Assembly: GCA_946186175.1 (NCBI GenBank)
Contig: CAMHMG010000053.1
Location: 1-15,135, forward strand
DNA: 15,135 nt
Source of the DNA: an uncultured Clostridia bacterium
GTDB lineage: Bacteria; Bacillota; Clostridia; Lachnospirales; Lachnospiraceae
Direction: 5' to 3'
The notes beneath the pieces were generated by a model. The model was given only the letters and a program-made list of their open reading frames with translations, made no database searches and had not been told where the DNA came from. Made by a program: the position numbers and the translations under genes. Positions 6,270 to 13,125 of the stretch are shown here, in pieces; the first letter of the stretch is position 1; each line of letters starts with the position of its first letter.

Positions 6270-6944
6270 GTGGAAGCAAGTTGTGATGTAAGTCAGTTTG
6301 ACGAAGAAGTCCGGATGGATTCGGATGAAAAACTTTCGGCCGAGAGCTGCAGCAGATGCGAAAATACATGTTCTAATTGTATGCGTCCTGAAATGACACC
6401 CGGTGGGTTATGTGGTAACAGACCATGTGGAGCAGGATCTAATAATGGTCCGGGATTACGTCCTAATATAAGACCCGGCATGCGTCCGGGAGGAAGACCT
6501 AATATGCGTCCGGGAGGACCATGCGTAGGAAGACCATGTGGAGGAAGGCCTGATATAAGACCGGGTGGTAATTGTGGAGGAAGGCCTTGCGGAGGAAGAC
6601 CTAATATGAGACCTGACGGAGGTCTTCCGGAGGGCTGGAGACCGTCTGATGGAATGAGATCTAACAGTGTTTCTTCTGATATGGAGCTTCATTCTGAGTG
6701 GAATTGCGGCAGCCGCATGATCAGAGATAATGAGGGCAGAAGTATGAAGGTGGACTGCGAAGGTCAGACTATGTCGGGATGCTATATGAATGATCCTATG
6801 GAGAGACTTGGAGATGCCTTTCCGCCTGTTATGGCTTATGTGCCATGGCAACAGTGGGGAGACCTGTATGAGCCGGAATGCGGACTTAAACAGGGAACAA
6901 TTTTTAAGGACTTAAACTATGTATTCTGTGGAACGAGGTGCTGA
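6270..6944 (+). CDS. cotJA: Spore coat protein CotJA with a Cys/Gly/Arg/Pro-rich N-terminal extension
   Basis: First gene of the cotJ operon, whose products are deposited in the spore coat of the developing spore. The CotJA domain is at the C-terminus (about 187-224), with MAYVPWQQWGDLYEPECGL followed by QGTIFKDLNYVF, which is diagnostic. The rest is unusual. The protein has 224 residues against about 80 in Bacillus CotJA. It carries a CxxCxxxCxxC cluster (Cys27, 30, 34, 37) and a low-complexity stretch (46-125) of RPGG, RPNMRPGG and CGGRPCGGRP units. Cysteines total 17. The start is GTG at 6270 with AAAGGAG at 6256-6262, seven bases upstream. The stop (6942-6944) is one base before cotJB. 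I see no convincing sigma-E promoter upstream. The extension may be a cross-linkable or metal-binding coat module (inference). Confidence 0.93.
   Translation: MEASCDVSQFDEEVRMDSDEKLSAESCSRCENTCSNCMRPEMTPGGLCGNRPCGAGSNNGPGLRPNIRPGMRPGGRPNMRPGGPCVGRPCGGRPDIRPGGNCGGRPCGGRPNMRPDGGLPEGWRPSDGMRSNSVSSDMELHSEWNCGSRMIRDNEGRSMKVDCEGQTMSGCYMNDPMERLGDAFPPVMAYVPWQQWGDLYEPECGLKQGTIFKDLNYVFCGTRC
6522..6623 (+). repeat. Two 51-bp tandem repeat units inside cotJA
   Basis: Units 6522-6572 and 6573-6623 encode the 17-residue pattern C-x-G-R-P-C-G-G-R-P-x-x-R-P-x-G-x (residues 85-101 and 102-118). Degenerate partial copies with RPGG and RPNxRPG lie upstream to about 6400. The repeat is an expansion-contraction candidate. 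Confidence 0.75.
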
Positions 6945-6945
6945 G

Positions 6946-7209
6946 ATGGAAAATATGTGCAGGGAAGACCTGATGAATTTGATACAGAGCACGAATTTTA
7001 CCGTGATTGAGATTTCAATGTATCTCGATACGCATCCGGAGTGTCCGTGTGGGCTTTCTGCTTATGAAGAATACAGCAGGATGCTTCGTCGTGCTGTTGA
7101 TATTTATGAGAGAAAATTCGGGCCTTTAACAATATATAACGTTGAAAATGATGGTAGCTGGGATTGGGTGCAGTCACCATGGCCATGGCAGAAAGGATGT
7201 GACTGTTAA
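6946..7209 (+). CDS. cotJB: Spore coat protein CotJB
   Basis: An 87-residue protein of the CotJB family, a structural partner of CotJA and CotJC in the spore coat. Family features are the helical N-terminus, the central ISMYLDTHPECP segment, the second helix with EYSRMLRRAVDIYERKFGPL, and the aromatic C-terminal end WDWVQSPWPWQ followed by GCDC. Length matches the family. I chose ATG 6946, one base after the cotJA stop, because GAGGTG at 6935-6940 is spaced five bases before it. An ATG at 6919 would overlap cotJA without a ribosome binding site. Its TAA stop shares a base with the cotJC start, so translation of all three genes is coupled. Confidence 0.93.
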   Translation: MENMCREDLMNLIQSTNFTVIEISMYLDTHPECPCGLSAYEEYSRMLRRAVDIYERKFGPLTIYNVENDGSWDWVQSPWPWQKGCDC

Positions 7210-7823
7210 TGTGGACATATATTAAGATGTTAGAGTATCCGGTAGATATAAAAACAACAAATGCAGCTCTTGCAATGGCAATCATGAGTCAGCTTGGAGG
7301 ACCTGATGGTGAAAAAGGTGCTGCAACAAGATATCTTTCGCAGAGATATGCGATGCCTGATAGAAGAGTAGTCGGAGTATTGACTGATATAGGTACAGAG
7401 GAATTAGGTCATGAAGAAATGGTGTCGACAATTATTACTCAGCTCACCAAGAATTTGACTATGGATGAAATTGAAAAATCCGGTTTCTATCAATACTATG
7501 TAGATCACACAATAGGAATATATCCGCAGTCGGCAGGGGGAACACCATTTAGTGCTGCAACGCTACAGTCGACAGGTGATCCGATAGCCGATCTTCATGA
7601 AGACTTGGCCGCAGAGCAGAAGGCTCGTCTTACATATGATAACATACTCCGTTTGTGTAAGGATGAGCCAGATGTATATGATGCGATCAAATTCTTAAGA
7701 GCCAGAGAGATGGTTCATTATCAGAGATTTGGTGAGAGTCTCAGAATTATGCAGGATAATCTTGACTCAAAGAATTTCTATGCATTTAATTCTGCATTTG
7801 ATAAAGGCTCAACATGCTCTTGA
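7209..7823 (+). CDS. cotJC: Spore coat protein CotJC, manganese catalase family
   Basis: A 204-residue ferritin-like protein of the manganese catalase family, found in the spore coat. The likely dinuclear metal ligands are all present: Glu35, Glu65 with His68 in EELGH, Glu136, and His170 in REMVH (Glu167 is adjacent). Peroxide-removing activity is therefore plausible, though it has not been shown for every CotJC. Conserved segments include the N-terminal MLEYPVDIKTTN, SQLGGPDGEKGAATRYLSQR (28-47) and DRRVVGVLTDIGTEELGHEE (51-70). It is shorter than Mn catalases of about 270 residues, as is usual for CotJC. The ATG at 7209 overlaps the cotJB stop by one base. No terminator is visible after the stop at 7821-7823. 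The amylase promoter overlaps the stop codon instead, so some read-through is likely. Confidence 0.94.
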   Translation: MWTYIKMLEYPVDIKTTNAALAMAIMSQLGGPDGEKGAATRYLSQRYAMPDRRVVGVLTDIGTEELGHEEMVSTIITQLTKNLTMDEIEKSGFYQYYVDHTIGIYPQSAGGTPFSAATLQSTGDPIADLHEDLAAEQKARLTYDNILRLCKDEPDVYDAIKFLRAREMVHYQRFGESLRIMQDNLDSKNFYAFNSAFDKGSTCS

Positions 7824-7848
7824 AGTTTTTTATAGATTTTGATATACT
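7820..7848 (+). promoter_or_regulatory. Sigma-A promoter for the amylase gene
   Basis: TTGAAG (7820-7825) and TATACT (7843-7848) are spaced by exactly 17 bp. The -35 box overlaps the cotJC stop codon. The predicted start near 7855 gives a leader of about 165 nt before the amylase ATG, much longer than needed for a ribosome binding site. Confidence 0.7.
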
Positions 7849-7870
7849 TTAACACATCAGATTGTGAAAT

Positions 7871-7989
7871 GATTTCTGGTGGAAATGATCGATAATTACT
7901 TCAGAAATTGATTATAACAGGAATGCGCATATGAAGAAGTCAGCTAAGCTGACGCGCATTCCGCAGCAAGAACGCCGGGAGTGTTCTTG
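7871..7989 (+). promoter_or_regulatory. Structured 5' leader of the amylase mRNA (three hairpins)
   Basis: Three elements can be seen. GATTTCTG (7871-7878) pairs with CAGAAATT (7902-7909). Next, GGAATGCGC (7920-7928) and GTCAGC (7939-7944) pair without mismatch with GCTGAC (7948-7953) and GCGCATTCC (7954-7962). They form a 15-bp stem with a TAA loop and a 10-base bulge on one side only. Last, CAAGAAC (7967-7973) pairs with GTTCTTG (7983-7989). None is followed by a T-run. I do not recognise a known riboswitch. The ribosome binding site at 8005-8014 lies downstream of the last hairpin. Confidence 0.6.
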
Positions 7990-8020
7990 AATTGAAATAC
8001 GATTGGGGAGGAAGGCTGAC

Positions 8021-9478
8021 ATGGATAATAACGGATTAATGATGCAGTATTTTGAATGGTATCTTCCGGAGGATCATAGTCTTTGGAAACAGGCTATGGA
8101 GGAAGCATCAAAGCTTAAGACATTAGGTGTGACAGCACTCTGGATGCCGCCTGCATATAAAGGTGCAGGAGGAGATAAGGACGTCGGATACGGAGTGTAT
8201 GATCTCTATGATCTGGGTGAGTTTAAACAGAAGGGAAGCATACCTACCAAATATGGAACGAAGAAAGAATACATAGATATGATTCGTTCTGTCCAGAAAA
8301 AAGGCGTTAATATATATGCCGATATAGTGTTGAATCACAAGATTGGTGCTGATGAAACAGAGCTTGTTCAGGCGGAGGAATTCAACGCAAACAGCCGTAA
8401 TCAGATGGTTGGTGACGAGAAGACTATTTGTGGTTGGACTAAGTTCACCTTCCCCGGCAGAAAAGGGAAATATTCTGATTTTACATGGAACTGGACACAT
8501 TTTGACGGAATAGACTGGGATCAGGAAGCGACCAAGAATGCTTTATATAAATTCTGTGGAAAGAATTGGGATAACGCAGTTGATGACGAGAATGGTAACT
8601 ATGATTACCTGATGGGCGCGGATATTGATTTTGAGAATCCGGAAGTCAGAGATGAGTTGTATCGTTGGGGCAAATGGTACCTTCAGATGACGGATGTTAA
8701 TGGTCTTCGACTTGATGCAGTTAAGCATATCGGTTTTTATTTCTATAAGGATTGGCTGCCTGTTATGAGAGAGACTACAGGGAAGGATCTGTTTGCTGTT
8801 GGAGAATACTGGCATTGGGATGTTAATTATCTCGACAGATATCTTGAAAATGTCAATTATGAGATGTCACTTTTTGATGTTCCGTTACATCTGCATTTTC
8901 ATGATGCTTCAAAGGCTCATGGCGAATATAATATGGCAACCATACTGAATGATACATTGGTGTCAAGACATCCGATGCAGGCGGTAACATTTGTTGATAA
9001 TCATGATACACAACCCGGACAGGCGCTTGAATCCTTTGTTGAGGACTGGTTCAAAGCTCATGCATATGCTATTACACTTTTAAGACAAGATGGTTATCCA
9101 TGTGTTTTCTATGGTGATTATTATGGAATACCTCATGATAAGATCGGTGCTAAGAAGACAATGCTCAATAAGATGATGAAGATAAGAAAGCGACTTGCTT
9201 ACGGTAATCAGCACGACTATTTTGATGATTATAATGTTATCGGCTGGACCAGAGAGGGTGATGAGGCACATAAGGATTCCGGGCTTGCGGTTATTATGTC
9301 AGACAGTACAGGTGGAAGCAAACATATGTATGTAGGACACAAGTTTGCAGGAAAGTTCTTCAAGGATGCACTTGGAAATGCCAAGTATAACATTAAGATC
9401 GGCGACGACGGCTGTGGTGATTTCTATGTTAACAGAGAGACAGTGTCTATCTGGATCTGTGAAGATGTAAAGCTGTAG
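8021..9478 (+). CDS. Cytoplasmic alpha-amylase, GH13
   Basis: A 485-residue glycoside hydrolase family 13 enzyme that cleaves alpha-1,4-glucan. It opens with NGLMMQYFEWYLP, typical of the AmyS-like alpha-amylases (subfamily 5). All four GH13 regions are present: DIVLNHK (101-107); GLRLDAVKH (228-236) with nucleophile Asp232; VGEYW (260-264) with acid/base Glu262; and FVDNHD (324-329) with transition-state Asp329. The C-terminal beta domain runs from about 390 to 485. There is no signal peptide, so it should act inside the cell on glycogen or imported maltodextrin. I chose ATG 8021, with GGGGAGGAAGG at 8005-8015 upstream. A TTG at 8003 lies inside that ribosome binding site. It stands alone behind its own promoter and structured leader, next to the cotJ operon. 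No pullulanase, phosphorylase or maltodextrin transporter gene is adjacent. Confidence 0.95.
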   Translation: MDNNGLMMQYFEWYLPEDHSLWKQAMEEASKLKTLGVTALWMPPAYKGAGGDKDVGYGVYDLYDLGEFKQKGSIPTKYGTKKEYIDMIRSVQKKGVNIYADIVLNHKIGADETELVQAEEFNANSRNQMVGDEKTICGWTKFTFPGRKGKYSDFTWNWTHFDGIDWDQEATKNALYKFCGKNWDNAVDDENGNYDYLMGADIDFENPEVRDELYRWGKWYLQMTDVNGLRLDAVKHIGFYFYKDWLPVMRETTGKDLFAVGEYWHWDVNYLDRYLENVNYEMSLFDVPLHLHFHDASKAHGEYNMATILNDTLVSRHPMQAVTFVDNHDTQPGQALESFVEDWFKAHAYAITLLRQDGYPCVFYGDYYGIPHDKIGAKKTMLNKMMKIRKRLAYGNQHDYFDDYNVIGWTREGDEAHKDSGLAVIMSDSTGGSKHMYVGHKFAGKFFKDALGNAKYNIKIGDDGCGDFYVNRETVSIWICEDVKL

Positions 9479-9514
9479 AATTATTGTAACTATACAACTG
9501 TGTAACTGTTCAGT

Positions 9515-9544
9515 ACAGAATAAAACACTTGCTGTTTTGTCTGT
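9515..9544 (+). terminator. Weak hairpin after the amylase gene
   Basis: ACAGA (9515-9519) pairs with TCTGT (9540-9544) and AAAACA (9522-9527) pairs with TGTTTT (9533-9538) around CTTGC, with a small internal bulge. It is AT-rich and without a proper T-run, so termination would be partial at best. Confidence 0.35.
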
Positions 9545-9575
9545 AAGAAAGTGATTAAATGGAGAATGACAGGAT

Positions 9576-9872
9576 ATGGGAAAAGATATAAGAACCAAAG
9601 CAGTAAAAGAGATGTTTGAGGCGATACTTACATTGGAAAATGAGGAGGAGTGTTTCTCATTTTTCGAGGATGTTTGTACCGTCAATGAATTATTAACCCT
9701 TGCACAGCGCTTTGAGGTAGCTAAGATGCTGACAGAAGGTCATACATATCTTGAGGTTGCAGAAGAGACAGGAGCATCTACTGCAACTATCTCTAGAGTA
9801 AACAGATCACTTAATTATGGTGACGGTGGAGCAGGATATAAGATTGTTTTTGGCAGGATAAATAAGAAATGA
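9576..9872 (+). CDS. yerC: TrpR-like DNA-binding protein, YerC/YecD family
   Basis: A 98-residue all-helical protein of the TrpR superfamily, YerC/YecD type. The fold is a dimeric helix-turn-helix repressor. In this family the ligand and target genes are not established, and it should not be taken for the tryptophan repressor. Diagnostic stretches are the EECFSFFEDVCTVNELLTLAQRFEVAKML helix region (27-55) and the recognition part GHTYLEVAEETGASTATISR (55-74), followed by VNRSLNYG and a short GYKIVF end. ATG 9576 has GGAG at 9561-9564 upstream with longer than ideal spacing, or AGG at 9571-9573. In Bacillus subtilis yerC is close to pcrA. Here they are separated by one inverted regulator gene, so the link is partly conserved. 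Family call is sure. Confidence 0.93.
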   Translation: MGKDIRTKAVKEMFEAILTLENEEECFSFFEDVCTVNELLTLAQRFEVAKMLTEGHTYLEVAEETGASTATISRVNRSLNYGDGGAGYKIVFGRINKK

Positions 9873-9893
9873 TTGCAATATAGGGCAATATTC

Positions 9894-9955
9894 AAAGGAC
9901 AGGAGCTTAAGACAATATCAGTTAGATGATATTATCTGTAGTGCCTGTCCTTTTT
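9894..9955 (+). terminator. Terminator after yerC with an internal second hairpin
   Basis: AAAGGACAGG (9894-9903) pairs perfectly with CCTGTCCTTT (9944-9953), followed by T-run 9951-9955. The 40-base loop contains its own perfect stem AATATCA (9914-9920) / TGATATT (9927-9933). On the minus strand the T-run is only three long, so it works mainly for yerC, though it also faces the end of the convergent gene. Confidence 0.85.
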
Positions 9956-9975
9956 AATTAGAATAAAGTGCCTGT

Positions 9976-10623
9976 TTACTCATGCTTCTTTTTTTCTTTG
10001 TGAGATTCTTTGTTAGGAGCTTCAGGGGTGATAGAATCTATGAGGTGTTCGATTAATTGTTTTTTTGAATATATATCATAGCTTAACATAGCAACCAATG
10101 CAAATGTCTTAAGATATTCAGAGTCATCACGAAATTCATTGTCAGCTATCTTACATATTTCGTCTATATTATCTTTAAGCTTTACTGAGTACTTCTTCTC
10201 GATCTTATAAATATCCTTGTATATATCCGACATGGAAATGGAAGCATTATCTTTGTTATGAATAATGGAGCTTTCAAAATAATTATCAGTCATCGGTGTA
10301 AGAAGTGTCTTAATATCACTGATTGAAAGAAAATTCTTCATATAATAGATATATATAAGTAAAATAATGTGATCCTTAGAATATTTCTTCTTATCTGATG
10401 GTGGGAGAAGATCATTCTTCGAATAATTGTTGATCATGGTCTTGGTTAGAATCTTGTCATCAGGATGTCTCTTGGTATCTGATAATTCTTTGTCCATGAA
10501 GGTTGTCACCTGATCCATATATAATTCTATTGATGGTATATCTGAAGGATCGATCATGTCTGTTTTAATCCAGCGGTCAATATTATATAGTATATCCTTA
10601 AAGGTGTATTCACTTAAGTCCAA
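9976..10623 (-). CDS. DUF1836 family protein with MerR-like winged helix
   Basis: A 215-residue protein of the DUF1836 family, common in Firmicutes and of unknown regulon. The signature is IELYMDQVTTFMDKEL (27-42), followed by ILTKTMINNYSKNDLLPP and KKKYSKDHI. The second part resembles the MerR DNA-binding segment (helix, 'GLLPP', Y-x-Y-like wing, then helix leading to LSISDIKTLL). The C-terminal half is helical and ends in a Lys/His/Glu-rich tail. The start is TTG at 10623 (minus strand), chosen because the complement of 10633-10640 gives AAAGGAAG nine bases upstream. It is transcribed away from pcrA and converges on yerC. Its promoter holds a perfect palindrome, so autoregulation is likely (inference). 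A DNA-binding role follows from the fold resemblance and has not been demonstrated here. Confidence 0.88.
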   Translation of the reverse strand: MDLSEYTFKDILYNIDRWIKTDMIDPSDIPSIELYMDQVTTFMDKELSDTKRHPDDKILTKTMINNYSKNDLLPPSDKKKYSKDHIILLIYIYYMKNFLSISDIKTLLTPMTDNYFESSIIHNKDNASISMSDIYKDIYKIEKKYSVKLKDNIDEICKIADNEFRDDSEYLKTFALVAMLSYDIYSKKQLIEHLIDSITPEAPNKESHKEKKKHE

Positions 10624-10693
10624 TAGTATTCACTTCCTTTTGTAACATTATATTATATTAGTGTCAAAAGTATCTTGTGCCACTGTTATAATT

Positions 10694-10722
10694 ATTATAT
10701 AGTTTTCAAAACTATATTTCAA
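10694..10722 (-). promoter_or_regulatory. Sigma-A promoter for the DUF1836 gene
   Basis: Read on the minus strand, TTGAAA (10722-10717) and TATAAT (10699-10694) are 17 bp apart, which is close to consensus. Transcription would start near 10687, giving a leader of about 64 nt. The spacer is filled by a perfect palindrome listed separately. Confidence 0.7.
10697..10717. promoter_or_regulatory. Perfect 21-bp palindromic operator candidate
   Basis: Half-sites ATATAGTTTT (10697-10706) and AAAACTATAT (10708-10717) flank a single C at 10707. The site fills the spacer of the DUF1836 promoter and touches both the -10 and -35 boxes. A one-base loop makes an RNA hairpin role unlikely, so a protein-binding operator is the natural reading. 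MerR-type regulators bind in this same position. Confidence 0.7.
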
Positions 10723-10734
10723 GAGATATTTGAC

Positions 10735-10763
10735 TTGCTATTATGTAAGAAATCATTTATACT
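10735..10763 (+). promoter_or_regulatory. Promoter for pcrA
   Basis: TTGCTA (10735-10740) and TATACT (10758-10763) are 17 bp apart. TTGACT at 10730 overlaps the -35 but would give a 22-bp spacer. Transcription would start about 10770, some 40 nt before the ATG. The palindromic operator lies 18 bp upstream, so one factor could influence both directions. Confidence 0.6.
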
Positions 10764-10808
10764 CAAGATATAACAATTAGAACAAATGTACGATTAAGGG
10801 GAATCTTT

Positions 10809-13013
10809 ATGAATGGATTGAATAATAAGCAGTCAGAAGCTGTTATACAGACGGAAGGGCCTGTATTGCTACTTGCGGGTGCAGGAAGCGGAAAGACCCG
10901 TGTACTTACGCATAGAATAGCATATCTTATAGAGGAAAAGGGTGTTGATCCATATAATATATTAGCGATAACATTTACTAACAAAGCAGCCGGAGAGATG
11001 CGTGAAAGAGTGGATATGATTGTGGGACATGGTGCAGGCCGGGTGTGGGTTTCGACGTTCCATGCTCTTTGTGTTCGCATTCTAAGAAGATATATAGACA
11101 GGCTTGGTTATGAGAGCAGCTTCACGATTTATGATGCTGATGATCAGAAAGCAGCGATCAAGGCATGTCTTAAGAAGCTTAATATTGATTCCAAGCAGTA
11201 TCCGGAGAAGATGGTTCTGCATGAGATTTCCAAGGCAAAAGAACAGTTCATTGCACCATATGAGTATGACAGGGAAGCAAGCGGCAATTATAGAAAGATG
11301 CAGATTGCAAGGGTATATACAGAGTATCAGAAGCGTTTGAAACAAAGCAATGCATTGGATTTCGATGATCTATTGTATAAGACGGTAGAGCTCTTTCAAT
11401 TTCATCCCGATATATTGGACAGTTATCAGGAGAGATTTAAGTATATTATGATCGATGAGTATCAGGATACTAACCATATTCAATTTTTGCTGGTGAAGCT
11501 GTTGGCGTCTAAGTACCGCAATCTTTGTGTGGTTGGTGATGATGACCAGTCCATATATAAGTTTCGTGGTGCCAATATATTTAATATTCTCAATTTTGAA
11601 AAAGAATATACTGAGGCAAAGGTAATTAAGCTTGAGCAGAATTACCGTTCTACCGGTAATATATTGAAGGCTGCCAATGGAGTGATTTCCAACAATGAGG
11701 GAAGAAAGGATAAGGCTCTCTGGACTGAGAAGAATGATGGAGACAAGGTGACCTTTAATCTCTATGACACTGAGTATCAGGAAGCTGATGGAGTCGTGTC
11801 TGAGATAAAGAAGCTGCACGAGGATGGAAGACCGTATCATCATTTTGCAATTTTATATCGTACCAATGCCCAGTCGCGAATATTTGAGGAGAAGCTTATG
11901 CTTAGGAATATTCCGTACAGAATCATAGGTGGGCAGAACTTTTACGGAAGGAAAGAGATTAAGGATATAATCAGTTATCTTAAAGTTATAGATAATGGTC
12001 AGGATGAGATTGCTGTAAGGCGGATAATCAATGTACCTAAGAGAGGCATTGGTGATACAAGTGTGTCAAAGGTAATTGCGTATGCAGACACCTATGATAT
12101 GAGTCTAATTGATGCACTCTATGATGCGTCGAATATACCGGGACTTTCAAGAGCAGCAGCGAAGATAGAAACATTTACTGATCTGATAAGTGAGTTTAGA
12201 GATTATGTGGAAGAGGGAATGTCTTTGGCTGACTTGTATGATGCGATACTTGATCGTACAGGTTATATGGCTGAGCTTGTTGCGGAGAATACCGATGAGG
12301 CATCTGTGAGAATTGAGAATCTGAATGAACTTAAGAATAAGATAGTGACTTATACAGAAGAGACGGAACAGCCTACATTATCAGGGCTGCTGGAAGAGAT
12401 AGCATTAGTTGCGGAAGTCGATAGTCTGTCCGAGAATGAGGATGTTGTACTTTTGATGACATTACACAGTGCAAAAGGGTTGGAGTTTCCGTGTGTATTT
12501 ATGGGAGGAATGGAAGACAGGTTGTTTCCGAGCGGTATGGCACTTAATTCTGATGATGAGGATGCAGTTAATGAAGAAAGACGCTTATGTTATGTGGGAA
12601 TAACAAGAGCACAGGAAAAGTTGTATCTGTCTGCATCCAGACAAAGAATGCTTAATGGCAGCACTAATTATAATCCGATATCGAGATTTGTGAAAGAGAT
12701 TCCGACAGATGTAATTGCTATGAATGGCAACGGAGCTCATGCAATTAAGAAGCAGTCTGTAAAAGAAGAGATTCCAACCTATAATAAGACCTTTGCGAAA
12801 AAGCCTGTGTTTGGCAAGGAATTTAAGGTGACACAGGCAGAGATTGATTATAAGGTCGGAGACAGGGTTTCTCATGTCAAATTCGGTGAGGGGATAGTTA
12901 TAGGACTTACCAAGAGTGCGAAAGATTACGAAGTCAAAGTATCATTTGATAAGAAGGAATACGGAATCAAGAATATGTTTGCATCTTTCGCCAAGCTCAA
13001 AAAAATTAATTGA
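10809..13013 (+). CDS. pcrA: ATP-dependent DNA helicase PcrA (UvrD/Rep family, SF1A)
   Basis: A 734-residue 3'-5' DNA helicase that unwinds DNA in repair and clears RecA filaments and stalled transcription complexes. All superfamily 1A motifs are visible: Q-motif Gln8, Walker A AGAGSGKT (23-30), Ia AITFTNKAAGEMRERV (53-68), Ib STFHALC (82-88), II DEYQD (216-220), III VVGDDDQSIYKFRGA (241-255), IV LEQNYRST (275-282), V TLHSAKGLEF (551-560), and VI EERRLCYVGITRAQEK (589-604). The C-terminal part, VGDRVSHVKFGEGIVIGL onward (683-734), is the Tudor-like tail that contacts RNA polymerase in Bacillus PcrA. Length is normal. ATG 10809 follows AAGGGG at 10796-10801. pcrB and ligA, its Bacillus neighbours, are not here. 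Call is very sure. Confidence 0.97.
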   Translation: MNGLNNKQSEAVIQTEGPVLLLAGAGSGKTRVLTHRIAYLIEEKGVDPYNILAITFTNKAAGEMRERVDMIVGHGAGRVWVSTFHALCVRILRRYIDRLGYESSFTIYDADDQKAAIKACLKKLNIDSKQYPEKMVLHEISKAKEQFIAPYEYDREASGNYRKMQIARVYTEYQKRLKQSNALDFDDLLYKTVELFQFHPDILDSYQERFKYIMIDEYQDTNHIQFLLVKLLASKYRNLCVVGDDDQSIYKFRGANIFNILNFEKEYTEAKVIKLEQNYRSTGNILKAANGVISNNEGRKDKALWTEKNDGDKVTFNLYDTEYQEADGVVSEIKKLHEDGRPYHHFAILYRTNAQSRIFEEKLMLRNIPYRIIGGQNFYGRKEIKDIISYLKVIDNGQDEIAVRRIINVPKRGIGDTSVSKVIAYADTYDMSLIDALYDASNIPGLSRAAAKIETFTDLISEFRDYVEEGMSLADLYDAILDRTGYMAELVAENTDEASVRIENLNELKNKIVTYTEETEQPTLSGLLEEIALVAEVDSLSENEDVVLLMTLHSAKGLEFPCVFMGGMEDRLFPSGMALNSDDEDAVNEERRLCYVGITRAQEKLYLSASRQRMLNGSTNYNPISRFVKEIPTDVIAMNGNGAHAIKKQSVKEEIPTYNKTFAKKPVFGKEFKVTQAEIDYKVGDRVSHVKFGEGIVIGLTKSAKDYEVKVSFDKKEYGIKNMFASFAKLKKIN

Positions 13014-13062
13014 AATTTATAACATTTTTTGTATAAATAATATAGTAAAATTAATAAAATTG

Positions 13063-13071
13063 TGATATACT
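13063..13071 (+). promoter_or_regulatory. Extended -10 promoter for the small membrane protein
   Basis: TGATATACT at 13063-13071 matches an extended -10 (TGn plus TATACT). The -35 region (TAGTAA at 13043-13048) is poor, as often seen with extended -10 promoters. The surrounding DNA from 13021 is very AT-rich. The leader would be about 50 nt. Confidence 0.5.
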
Positions 13072-13125
13072 AATTGCTATGAATTGGAACAATGTTTCAT
13101 TGTTAGGAAAGGAAGGTATTTTATA

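Noticed and set aside
6522..6623. CRISPR array in the repeated region of cotJA
   Set aside because: The units are directly adjacent, in frame and degenerate, with no unique spacers.
6456..6851. Minus-strand open frame of 131 codons opposite cotJA
   Set aside because: It mirrors the codon-biased repeat region, lacks a ribosome binding site, and has low-complexity Ser/Arg/His composition.
7871..7989. Known riboswitch upstream of amylase
   Set aside because: I compared it by eye with the common c-di-GMP, SAM, ZTP, guanidine and fluoride cores and found no matching conserved bases; left as an unassigned structure.
9484..9514. Repeated TGTAACT-like words before yerC as an operator
   Set aside because: Copies are short and irregular, and no promoter can be placed around them.
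10662..10667. Minus-strand TTGACA as -35 for the DUF1836 gene
   Set aside because: At 17 bp downstream there is only TACAAA overlapping the ribosome binding site. TTGAAA/TATAAT at 10722-10694 is far better.
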